This document shows positions 1-6,347 of a DNA stretch of 7,161 bases, piece after piece. The stretch's first letter is position 1. Every line of letters starts with the position of its first letter. The notes beneath the pieces were generated by a model that saw only the letters and a list, made by a program, of their open reading frames with translations, was not told where the DNA came from and did no database searches. Both the position numbers and the translations under genes were made by a program. The stretch comes from Cyanobacteria bacterium UBA11372 (GTDB lineage Bacteria > Cyanobacteriota > Cyanobacteriia > Cyanobacteriales > Aerosakkonemataceae). The stretch lies in contig DNGG01000596.1 of assembly GCA_003486675.1 (NCBI GenBank), positions 1,186-8,346 on the forward strand. The letters are read 5' to 3'.

Positions 1-24
1 TACATCCGTGTCAAAATCCGTGTA
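1..24. repeat. Two-copy 12-bp direct repeat at window edge
   Basis: ATCCGTGT occurs at 4-11 and again at 16-23, a period of 12 bases. It lies just beyond the 3' end of the phosphatase gene and may be the edge of a longer array or dispersed repeat cut by the window. No gene or terminator-like hairpin is visible in bases 1-40. Confidence 0.4.
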
Positions 25-40
25 GGGAGCGGTTGCAAAT

Positions 41-1387
41 TTACAAAGCCCCAGCAGCTGTTTTATCAAGGATACTACCACTCAAGTGAATAGTAATATT
101 CATTGCTTGTAGGACTGGATATCCATTGGCACCTTTAGGATAATCGATTACAGTCACCGAGCCATTGCCTTGCTTAAAGTTCCAGAAATGTTCTGGTCCC
201 AAGCCAAAAAGATGACAGAGAATAGCTTTGTTAATTGCGTCGTGAGCTACAACTAAACCAGTTTTGGGTTGTTCGCTAAATTCGGTAACAATGGCATTCC
301 AGGATGCGATCGCGCGATCCCAAACTTGTTGCAAGTTTTCCCCTTCGGGCATTTGAACCGTTTCCGGTGCTACTTGCCAATCTTTTAGCAAACCGGGATA
401 TTCTTGCTCAATTTGAGCTTCTAACTTTCCTTCCCAAAGCCCGTGACTAATTTCCCTTAATTCTGGCTGCGATCGCAATTCCACATCCGGGTGATATTTC
501 AAAATAATCTCAGCGGTTTCTTTGGGACGTAACATCGGGCTGGTTACAGCAAAATCAATCGGAATCTCCTTGAGAAACTCAGCCGCCCGACTCGATTGTT
601 CTCGCCCATTATCGTTTAAGGGTACATCAATTTGCCCTTGAAATTTCTTTTGCCGGTTCCACTCGGTTTCCCCGTGACGCACCAGCAACAAACGGGGTCC
701 CTTGTGACCGGGGCGCGGCTTGGGTAATATATCTCCTAAGTGAGCCGTTTGATTCATCGACTCTAACTGTACGATATCCCCCAAACCACCGGCGAAATTT
801 AAAACATTAATACCGCAGTTAGATTGCTGGATCGAATGATAGCGTGCAGGAGGAATTCCAATTGCGGTACAGAGCAAAGCGCGATTAATTCCGTTATGAG
901 CTACGACTAAAATAGTCTGTCCTTGATGGCGGGATAAAACATCTGTCCAGAATTGCTTTGCTTGCTCGAAAAGCGCCAAGATGGGAAAATGCGTTTTAGT
1001 TCCCTCTGGCGTTGACAAGAGCATTTGCAGTTCGTCGGGACGTTCTTGCCAGCAGCGATACTCGTCGGGAAAATTGTCCTTAACTTCTTGCTTATACAAC
1101 CCCTCCCACAGCGGCAGATCGATTTCCATCAGATTATCTGCAACCTGTAGCGATGGCACATTTGATGATTCTAAACTCGATAGAATTGTCAGAGCCGTTT
1201 CTTTCGCCCGTTGCAGGGGACTAGAGTAAGCGGCATTAAAAGTGATACCGCTAAGTGCCTTTGCGACTAAAAGCGCGGTAGCGCGGCCTGCATCGGTTAA
1301 AATCGACGCATCGAGACGACCTTGGATGCGCTGCTGCTGGTTGTAACTGCTTTGCCCGTGACGGACAAGAATAACGCGGGTAGCCAG
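41..1387 (-). CDS. Double-domain histidine phosphatase (phosphoglycerate mutase-like)
   Basis: The protein of about 448 residues has two tandem histidine phosphatase (branch 1) domains. Members transfer phosphate through a phosphohistidine; substrates include phosphoglycerate and phosphoserine, and the substrate here is unknown. Numbered from the CTG start, domain 1 has LVRHGQSSYN (catalytic His10), Arg60 in SSPLQRAKE, Glu88 in EIDLPLWEG and His164 in VVAHNGINR. Domain 2 has LLVRHGETEWN (His238), Arg287 in TSPMLRPKE, Glu312 in EISHGLWEG and His382 in VVAHDAINK. Both sites therefore look complete. No signal peptide is seen, so it is probably cytoplasmic. The frame stays open to an ATG at 1513, but the extra 42 residues cross a dispersed repeat and precede the point (ATRVILVRHG) where this family normally begins. 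I chose CTG at 1387-1385 because GGAGG lies 8 bases upstream; TTG at 1408 is an alternative. It is divergent from the protease gene and is the only gene on the minus strand. Confidence 0.9.
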   Translation of the reverse strand: MATRVILVRHGQSSYNQQQRIQGRLDASILTDAGRATALLVAKALSGITFNAAYSSPLQRAKETALTILSSLESSNVPSLQVADNLMEIDLPLWEGLYKQEVKDNFPDEYRCWQERPDELQMLLSTPEGTKTHFPILALFEQAKQFWTDVLSRHQGQTILVVAHNGINRALLCTAIGIPPARYHSIQQSNCGINVLNFAGGLGDIVQLESMNQTAHLGDILPKPRPGHKGPRLLLVRHGETEWNRQKKFQGQIDVPLNDNGREQSSRAAEFLKEIPIDFAVTSPMLRPKETAEIILKYHPDVELRSQPELREISHGLWEGKLEAQIEQEYPGLLKDWQVAPETVQMPEGENLQQVWDRAIASWNAIVTEFSEQPKTGLVVAHDAINKAILCHLFGLGPEHFWNFKQGNGSVTVIDYPKGANGYPVLQAMNITIHLSGSILDKTAAGAL

Positions 1388-1395
1388 GGGAGTAT

Positions 1396-1400
1396 CCTCC
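1396..1400 (-). promoter_or_regulatory. Shine-Dalgarno GGAGG placing the phosphatase start at a CTG codon
   Basis: On the minus strand GGAGG is followed by 8 bases and then CTG GCT ACC CGC, reading into the conserved ATRVILVRHG start of the phosphatase. The ATG at 1513 and the TTG at 1408 have no comparable ribosome binding site. Core sequence and spacing are ideal; use of CTG as initiator is inferred. Confidence 0.55.
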
Positions 1401-1475
1401 GCAAACAATAGGAGAGGGGTCTGGAAAGATTTTACCTTGTTTGGGCAGCCCAACTGAATCCCATGACTGACCTCA

Positions 1476-1542
1476 AGAAACCGGGTTTCTCTGAAAAATC
1501 GTCGGTTTGGCAACGAGAGATCGACCCAGAAACCCGGTTTCT
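1476..1542. repeat. Dispersed inverted-repeat element, copy A (15-bp arms)
   Basis: AGAAACCGGGTTTCT at 1476-1490 is the exact reverse complement of AGAAACCCGGTTTCT at 1528-1542, giving a 15-bp perfect stem with a 37-base loop. Each arm is also nearly palindromic on its own. The left arm is followed by CTGAAAAATCGTCG, which recurs in the 3.6-kb copy at the same place. The element lies upstream of the proposed phosphatase start and accounts for the spurious N-terminal extension of that frame. Recognition as a cyanobacterial dispersed repeat is from memory; the two copies are seen directly. Confidence 0.75.
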
Positions 1543-1605
1543 AGCATCGTCCCCTGTCTTCCTCTCCATGTTCCAGGTATACGATGCTGATTGTCACCTA
1601 AACCT

Positions 1606-1670
1606 GCTAATCGCTCATGGCTAATCGCTAATGGGAAAAATAATGAGCGATTACCAATTACCAATTACCA
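1606..1670. repeat. 14-bp tandem repeat, inverted arm and TACCAAT heptamer array
   Basis: GCTAATCGCTCATG (1606-1619) is followed directly by GCTAATCGCTAATG (1620-1633). TAATCGCTCAT (1608-1618) then has an exact 11-bp inverted partner ATGAGCGATTA (1643-1653), allowing a stem with a 24-base loop. TACCAAT is repeated from 1652 to 1670 (two full units and five bases). Heptameric short tandem repeats of this type are well known in filamentous cyanobacterial genomes. No coding role is evident. Confidence 0.65.
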
Positions 1671-1935
1671 AAAAAATGACTAGATTTCCCGATGAATTGG
1701 TGGCTAGATTCCAATTCTAATAGCTAAATCCGATGGCAAAGATGGTCTTGCTGGCTGTTGCGATCGCCTGCCCCAATCGCCAGCTCAATCTGCATAATAT
1801 ACAGTAAAGCCAGATTACCTCCACACCTTTAGGTAGATGTAGGTTAGCAATTAATTTGGTAGGCAAATACAGTTTTAGCCATTGGCTACTATACCATTCG
1901 TCCCTCAATAAGCTTCAATGGTAGGGTGAGCGTGC

Positions 1936-1940
1936 GGAGA
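1936..1940 (+). promoter_or_regulatory. Ribosome binding site of the CPBP protease gene
   Basis: GGAGA lies 5 bases ahead of the ATG at 1946. It supports that start, which is also followed at once by a hydrophobic membrane segment. Confidence 0.5.
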
Positions 1941-1945
1941 TCCAG

Positions 1946-3520
1946 ATGACACTGAAGCGGTTTATTTTAGGCGTACTGACGATTGCGATACTGTTGATCC
2001 TGAGCTTGTCTTTAATCGCTAGCTGGAATCAGCCTCAGATTCAAAGTCGCCTGGAACTGTACCAAACCAATTTGCTACTCCACGCTACCGAGTGGCAAGG
2101 TGAAACTGCCCAAGGTGTCGATTTCAAGTCAGCACGGGAAACCCTGATTGGGGTTGAACCGCTCAAAGCGGCTACTAAGCAATACGAACAGGCACGCCAA
2201 TCTGCCCAAAATACGCTGCAACAACTGCAACGGCAAGATACCCAGCTTTCACCCGCCCCTGAAAAACCGCTCAAAGTCACTCCCGGTGTTGAAACATCTA
2301 TTTCTCCCAAGCCAGCACCGTTGCAAGCGTCGATTCAACAAACTGAACAATTGATTAACGAGCTAGACTTGCGGCTGGGAATTTTACAGGTTGAGCAAGG
2401 ACAAACCGATAAGGCGTTAAAAACGTGGAAAGAGGTGAACGAGCGAGTTCAAACTCAACCCCTAGCAGAACCCGTCGCCAAAACCGCTACAGTTTTGATC
2501 GGTTTGTGGAGCAATCCCCCCCGCTTGCTTCCAGATGCACAGCAGTGGATTAACAAGCAGTTAGATGGATGGTTTCGCTACCAGGGGTTAAACAGACTTT
2601 ACCAGTTACAGCAACGGGAGGATGCGCTTTCTAAGCTGATCGCCGAAGAACGGGAAATAGCCGAGCAAGCGGTTTTGAAATTAGCCGTTGTCAGTGCTAT
2701 CCCAACTTTAGGGTTTTTAATTGGCGTCGGACTGCTAATTTTTCTAGTAGGTCAGCGACTGGTCAAGGGCAAAGATTCTCTGTTGGCGCAAAATGAAGAC
2801 CTCCCCTGGTCAACTCCTTGGGATGCCGAGACGATTTGGCAAGTGTTCGTTGTCGGCTTTTTCTTGATGGGTCAAATATTGGTTCCATTAGCATTTTCTT
2901 TGCTAAAAGTCAAGGCTTCTAGCTTCGACGTGCGGGGTGAGTCTTTGTACGTGCTGGCGAGTTATGTTTTGGTAGCGCTGGGTGGGTTGTTGGTGCTGTA
3001 TTTCTCGCTCAAGCCTTTTTTACCGTTACCACAGCAAGAAAAGTGGTTTCAAATCGATTTGAGCGGTAATTGGTTTTGGTGGGGTTTGGGGGGTTATTTA
3101 ACCGCACTGCCGCTGGTGATTTTAGTATCGTTGATTAACCAGCTGGTTTGGCGCGGACAGGGAGGCAGCAATCCCCTGTTGCCCTTGGTGCTAGAAAGTC
3201 AAGATGGGGTGGCGTTATTGATATTTTTCGTGACAGCAGCCGTTGCCGCACCGCTGTTTGAAGAGTTTCTGTTTCGGGGATTTTTACTGCCATCTTTGAC
3301 GCGCTACATGCCAGTTTGGGGAGCAATTGGGGCGAGTAGCTTGCTGTTTGCAGTTGCTCACCTGAGTTTGTCGGAAGTACTGCCCCTGACGACATTGGGA
3401 ATCGTGCTGGGGGTGGTTTATACGCGATCGCGCAACCTACTAGCTCCGATGCTACTCCACAGTCTGTGGAATAGCGGTACTTTGTTGAGTCTATTTATCT
3501 TAGGCAGCGGAGGTAAATAA
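1946..3520 (+). CDS. CPBP family intramembrane glutamic protease with helical N-terminal region
   Basis: This 524-residue membrane protein belongs to the CPBP (CAAX protease and bacteriocin-processing, Abi) family. All three motifs are present: EEFLFR (Glu439, Glu440, Arg444), FAVAH (Phe468, His472) and HSLWN (His505, Asn509). These are the catalytic or metal-site residues of the Rce1-type fold, so it is probably active. Residues 6-27 form an N-terminal membrane segment. Residues of about 30-240 are hydrophilic, Gln-rich and helical, with a TPR-like stretch near 145-170 (LGILQVEQGQTDKALKTWKE). About eight further membrane segments follow from about residue 245 to the end. Many CPBP proteins are only 200-300 residues, so the N-terminal half is extra, although long forms occur in cyanobacteria. 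The substrate is unknown. The start is supported by GGAGA. No partner gene is adjacent, and the gaps on both sides suggest a single-gene unit. Confidence 0.92.
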   Translation: MTLKRFILGVLTIAILLILSLSLIASWNQPQIQSRLELYQTNLLLHATEWQGETAQGVDFKSARETLIGVEPLKAATKQYEQARQSAQNTLQQLQRQDTQLSPAPEKPLKVTPGVETSISPKPAPLQASIQQTEQLINELDLRLGILQVEQGQTDKALKTWKEVNERVQTQPLAEPVAKTATVLIGLWSNPPRLLPDAQQWINKQLDGWFRYQGLNRLYQLQQREDALSKLIAEEREIAEQAVLKLAVVSAIPTLGFLIGVGLLIFLVGQRLVKGKDSLLAQNEDLPWSTPWDAETIWQVFVVGFFLMGQILVPLAFSLLKVKASSFDVRGESLYVLASYVLVALGGLLVLYFSLKPFLPLPQQEKWFQIDLSGNWFWWGLGGYLTALPLVILVSLINQLVWRGQGGSNPLLPLVLESQDGVALLIFFVTAAVAAPLFEEFLFRGFLLPSLTRYMPVWGAIGASSLLFAVAHLSLSEVLPLTTLGIVLGVVYTRSRNLLAPMLLHSLWNSGTLLSLFILGSGGK

Positions 3521-3582
3521 GTGAATCAAACAGCGTTTTTCACTAAAAAAATTAATATTTCTCACTTTTGATAGATGCAACA

Positions 3583-3616
3583 AAGTATCCCCAGATACTT
3601 ATTCAGGACTTACGCG
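3583..3616. repeat. AAGTATC/GATACTT hairpin followed by AGGACTTACGC motif
   Basis: AAGTATC (3583-3589) and GATACTT (3594-3600) form a 7-bp perfect stem with a 4-base loop. ATTCAGGACTTACGC follows at once (3601-3615). I recall the AGGACTTACGC sequence as a frequent intergenic repeat end in cyanobacteria, so this may be the border of a small non-autonomous element or a remnant. No transposase is present. Confidence 0.45.
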
Positions 3617-3617
3617 C

Positions 3618-3729
3618 ATATTCCGGGTTTCTCTGAAAAATCGTCGCTAGTAAACCACAGATCCCAGCAAGAAACCCGGTTTCTACGTTCGCGGGTTTCT
3701 ATGAAACAGAAACCCGGTTTCTACGTTCG
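3618..3729. repeat. Dispersed inverted-repeat element, copies B and C
   Basis: CCGGGTTTCT (3623-3632) followed by CTGAAAAATCGTCG (to 3646) matches copy A exactly over 24 bases. The right arm AGAAACCCGGTTTCT lies at 3670-3684, the same 47-base offset as in copy A, while the middle differs. The outer part of the left arm is degraded, leaving a 10-bp stem. A third, compact copy follows: CGGGTTTCT (3692-3700), a 7-base loop, and AGAAACCCG (3708-3716). The 22 bases at 3670-3691 recur exactly at 3708-3729, a 38-base period, so the right end was duplicated in tandem. Confidence 0.75.
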
Positions 3730-3842
3730 TGGAATATTAATAGTTATAAACGATAGTTTAAAAAACTTAGCGAGATAGAGGCGATCGCGCGATCCAAAGC
3801 CTACCTTGGAAAAAGAAACGAGAAGCAGAGTAGGCAAGCGAA

Positions 3843-6347
3843 GTGTTGGAATTAGTCAAGAAATCTTCTGATCCCGTATTGTCACAGAGGGCGATAAGCC
3901 TCCGGCACGCTAACGCGATCGCTCAACCAATATTATCCACCGATACAACCACTCTGGATGTTGCTGGCATGAGGTGCGCTGGCTGCGTCAAGGTGGTCGA
4001 GCAACAGCTAAAATCAAATCCCGGAGTGATTTCAGCCTGCGTCAATTTAGTCACCGAGGTCGCGGTTGTTGAGTACGAAATTGGTAAAATCGACCCGACT
4101 AATTTAGCTGAAAAACTTACATCTGCCGGGTTTCCCACTCAACCCCGTTATGGGAGTACCAATCAAATAGATTACATCACCCCCGCAGAACGTCACCGCC
4201 GGGAAATCAAAGCTACTATTTGGCGGTTGATAATGGCTGGTGCTTTAATTGTTTTATCCGGACTGGGGCATCTGGGTCAACACTTTTCAATTCTTACCCC
4301 GTTCTGGTTTCACTGGGGGTTAGCAACCGCAACCTTACTAGGGCCAGGTAGATCCATCATTGTAGATGGCTTTTGGGGCATCCGACGGCTAGCACCCAAC
4401 ATGAATACGCTTGTAGGATTGGGAGCTGTAACCGCTTATACCACTAGCGTCGTAGCTTTACTGTTTCCCCAATTGGGGTGGGAATGTTTCTTTGACGAAC
4501 CCGTGATGTTGTTAGGCTTTATCCTGTTGGGTCGAACCTTGGAACAACAGGCGAGGGGACGTGCCGCATCAGCCTTTGAAGCGTTACTTTCGCTACAGCC
4601 AACAACCGCGCGCTTAGTCAAAACTACTAGCGACAAGGTTGTAGATGAAACATCGATGCATCAGGCAATTGAAATTCCAGCAGACCAAGTGCGGATAGGA
4701 GAATGGTTGCAGGTTTTACCCGGAGAGAAAATCCCCACGGACGGCGAAGTGGTAGCAGGTAAAACAACAGTGGATGAATCGATGCTGACTGGGGAACCGA
4801 TGCCGGTATTAAAGCAACCAGGAGATTCGGTCGCCGCCGGAACGCTAAATCAGTCAGGCGTTATCGTGTTGCGCGCGACTCGCACGGGCAAAGATACAAC
4901 GATCGCTCAAATTGTCGCATTAGTAGAAGCAGCGCAAACCCGCAAAGCCCCCGTACAGAAACTGGCGGATACAGTAGCCGGTTACTTTACCTACGGCGTC
5001 ATGACAGCCGCAGCGTTAACCTTTGTCTTCTGGTATTTTATCGGGACGCAGCTGTGGCCTGATGTCCTGCATCAAGCATGGGGAATGGGGCATGGAGTAA
5101 TGGGAATGGAAATGACAGTTCATCCATCACCCCTGCTGTTGAGTTTAAAGCTAGCGATCGCAGTCCTAGTAGTTGCCTGTCCCTGCGCCTTGGGACTTGC
5201 CACACCCACGGCGATCTTAGTCGGCACTAGCATCGGCGCCGAACGAGGAATATTAATCAAAGGCGGCGATGTCTTAGAACGAGTACGGCAACTCGATACC
5301 ATCGTATTTGATAAAACCGGCACGCTGACTCTAGGTAAACCTACGGTAACCGATTGCATCCCGGTGAGAGCAGCAGAAGAGAATGTAACTGCAAATTCCC
5401 CTCTGCCCCCCTGCCCCCCTGCTCACCTGCATGAAACTACCTTACTTCAACTAGCGGCGGCGGCAGAAAGCGGCACTTGCCATCCCCTGGCAACGGCAAT
5501 TGGAGAGGAAGCTAAAACCAAGGGATTATTTATCCCACCAGCACAAGACTTTTATACCGAAGCAGGGTTCGGGGTATCTGCTACAGTGGATGGTCAGCAA
5601 GTATTGGTGGGAGGTGAAGATTGGTTAATGCAGCAAGGCGTATCGATGGTCGAAGCGGTAAAAGCCCAAGCCCAGGGGCTAGCTTTGGCTGGTAAAACAG
5701 TAGTATACGTGGCAGTAGGAGGCAGGCTAGCAGGGGTAATAGCGGTTACAGATGCTCTCAGAGAAGATGCTAAAACGACGGTGGATAGCCTGCGGCAGAT
5801 GGGATTAAGGGTAATGGTTTTGACGGGAGATAGGCCCGAAGCGGCAGTGGCGATCGCTCAAACTCTAGGACTCGATCCAAAAGACATTAAAGCAGGCGTG
5901 CGTCCCGATGGCAAAGTGAAGGCAATCGAACAGATGCAAATCGGGGGTCATCGAGTCGCTATGATTGGTGATGGGATTAACGATGCACCGGCACTAGCCC
6001 AAGCGGATGCGGGGATAGCGCTATACGCGGGAACCGACGTGGCGATAGAAAGCGCTCAAATTATTCTGATGCGATCGCGCCTCACCGACATTGTCGAATC
6101 GATTCGGCTCTCCCGTGCGACTGTCAACAAAATCCGCCAGAATTTATTTTGGGCATTGGCCTACAATACCCTGGGAATTCCCATCGCTGCCGGTATTCTA
6201 GCTCCGGTTTGGGGCATCGTTCTAGGCCCAGCAGGTGCGGGTGCAATGATGGCCTTTAGTTCGGTCAGCGTTGTCACAAACTCTCTGCTTCTGCGTCGAT
6301 TGAATCCCTTGTGTACCCCTGTCTTTAGCCCAGAAGGTCGCTCTTGA
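3843..6347 (+). CDS. ctaA: Copper-type P1B ATPase, CtaA-like
   Basis: This 834-residue heavy-metal P-type ATPase carries Cu(I) signatures. An N-terminal HMA domain (about 36-100) has the metal-binding GMRCAGC (Cys45, Cys48). Four membrane segments precede the actuator motif TGEP (316-319). CPC is at 446-448 in the sixth segment, the phosphorylated Asp490 in DKTGT, His547-Pro548 in the nucleotide domain, TGDR at 661-664, and GDGINDAP at 709-716. Tyr774-Asn775 and MAFSS (803-807) in the last two segments complete the Cu(I) set. In cyanobacteria CtaA (plasma membrane) supplies copper to the PacS, plastocyanin and cytochrome oxidase route. GMRCAGC followed by VNLVTEVAVVEY reads like CtaA, but PacS cannot be excluded without alignment. 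The start is GTG at 3843 with only a weak ribosome site and an in-frame stop 12 bases upstream. Two oddities are a Met/His-rich loop (410-427) and a Pro-rich repeat-encoded insert (519-531). Confidence 0.93.
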   Translation: MLELVKKSSDPVLSQRAISLRHANAIAQPILSTDTTTLDVAGMRCAGCVKVVEQQLKSNPGVISACVNLVTEVAVVEYEIGKIDPTNLAEKLTSAGFPTQPRYGSTNQIDYITPAERHRREIKATIWRLIMAGALIVLSGLGHLGQHFSILTPFWFHWGLATATLLGPGRSIIVDGFWGIRRLAPNMNTLVGLGAVTAYTTSVVALLFPQLGWECFFDEPVMLLGFILLGRTLEQQARGRAASAFEALLSLQPTTARLVKTTSDKVVDETSMHQAIEIPADQVRIGEWLQVLPGEKIPTDGEVVAGKTTVDESMLTGEPMPVLKQPGDSVAAGTLNQSGVIVLRATRTGKDTTIAQIVALVEAAQTRKAPVQKLADTVAGYFTYGVMTAAALTFVFWYFIGTQLWPDVLHQAWGMGHGVMGMEMTVHPSPLLLSLKLAIAVLVVACPCALGLATPTAILVGTSIGAERGILIKGGDVLERVRQLDTIVFDKTGTLTLGKPTVTDCIPVRAAEENVTANSPLPPCPPAHLHETTLLQLAAAAESGTCHPLATAIGEEAKTKGLFIPPAQDFYTEAGFGVSATVDGQQVLVGGEDWLMQQGVSMVEAVKAQAQGLALAGKTVVYVAVGGRLAGVIAVTDALREDAKTTVDSLRQMGLRVMVLTGDRPEAAVAIAQTLGLDPKDIKAGVRPDGKVKAIEQMQIGGHRVAMIGDGINDAPALAQADAGIALYAGTDVAIESAQIILMRSRLTDIVESIRLSRATVNKIRQNLFWALAYNTLGIPIAAGILAPVWGIVLGPAGAGAMMAFSSVSVVTNSLLLRRLNPLCTPVFSPEGRS
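5403..5430 (+). repeat. Intragenic 8-bp tandem repeat (CTGCCCCC) inside the ATPase gene
   Basis: CTGCCCCC at 5403-5410 repeats at 5411-5418, then CTGCTCAC (5419-5426) and CTGC (5427-5430). The block encodes the Pro-rich SPLPPCPPAHLHE (residues 519-531) between the DKTGT segment and LLQLAAAAES, where the nucleotide-binding domain begins. Composition is unlike the flanking gene, and the reading frame is kept. C-rich tracts like this are more typical of intergenic short tandem repeats in cyanobacteria. Confidence 0.65.

Larger units (their letters stand above)
1388..1945. other. Divergent intergenic region, repeat-bearing
   Basis: This 558-bp gap separates the minus-strand phosphatase from the plus-strand protease and should hold both promoters. 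It contains repeat copy A (1476-1542), a 14-bp tandem repeat with an inverted partner (1606-1653), a heptamer array (1652-1670), a 7-bp hairpin GAATTGG/CCAATTC (1694-1700 and 1711-1717) and a HIP1 site at 1760-1767. I cannot identify a convincing -35/-10 pair. TACTAT at 1887-1892 is the only weak -10-like sequence ahead of the protease. Short frames here show no codon or protein character. Confidence 0.6.
3521..3842. other. Repeat-filled intergenic region between protease and ATPase genes
   Basis: This 322-bp gap is largely made of repeats: a hairpin (3583-3600), an AGGACTTACGC motif, two copies of the inverted-repeat family (3618-3729) and a HIP1 site (3781-3788). The AT-rich part at 3730-3770 includes TATAAA at 3745-3750, a possible -10 element, but no good -35 lies at the right distance. 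A 67-codon ATG frame at 3575-3778 is built from the repeats and is not considered a gene. No clear terminator for the protease gene is seen. Confidence 0.6.

Noticed and set aside
1473..1664. 63-codon minus-strand frame overlapping repeat copy A
   Set aside because: It runs through the tandem repeats and copy A (LETGFLG, FQRNPVS are repeat translations).
1717..1908. 63-codon minus-strand frame in the divergent gap
   Set aside because: It begins at a TTG without a ribosome site, has no recognisable domain, and lies in the likely promoter region of the protease gene.
3519..3567. Possible terminator after the protease gene (AGTGAA with TTCACT, or AAGTGA with TCACTT)
   Set aside because: Stems are only 6 bp, AT-rich, with long loops, and the better one is followed by A residues rather than T.
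1476..3729. CRISPR array made of the AGAAACC palindromes
   Set aside because: Copies are few, widely separated, inverted relative to each other within a unit, and no regular spacers or cas genes are present.
3575..3778. 67-codon plus-strand frame between protease and ATPase
   Set aside because: It is made of the dispersed repeats (ETRFLRSRVS, KPGFYVRG are repeat translations) with no ribosome site or family resemblance.
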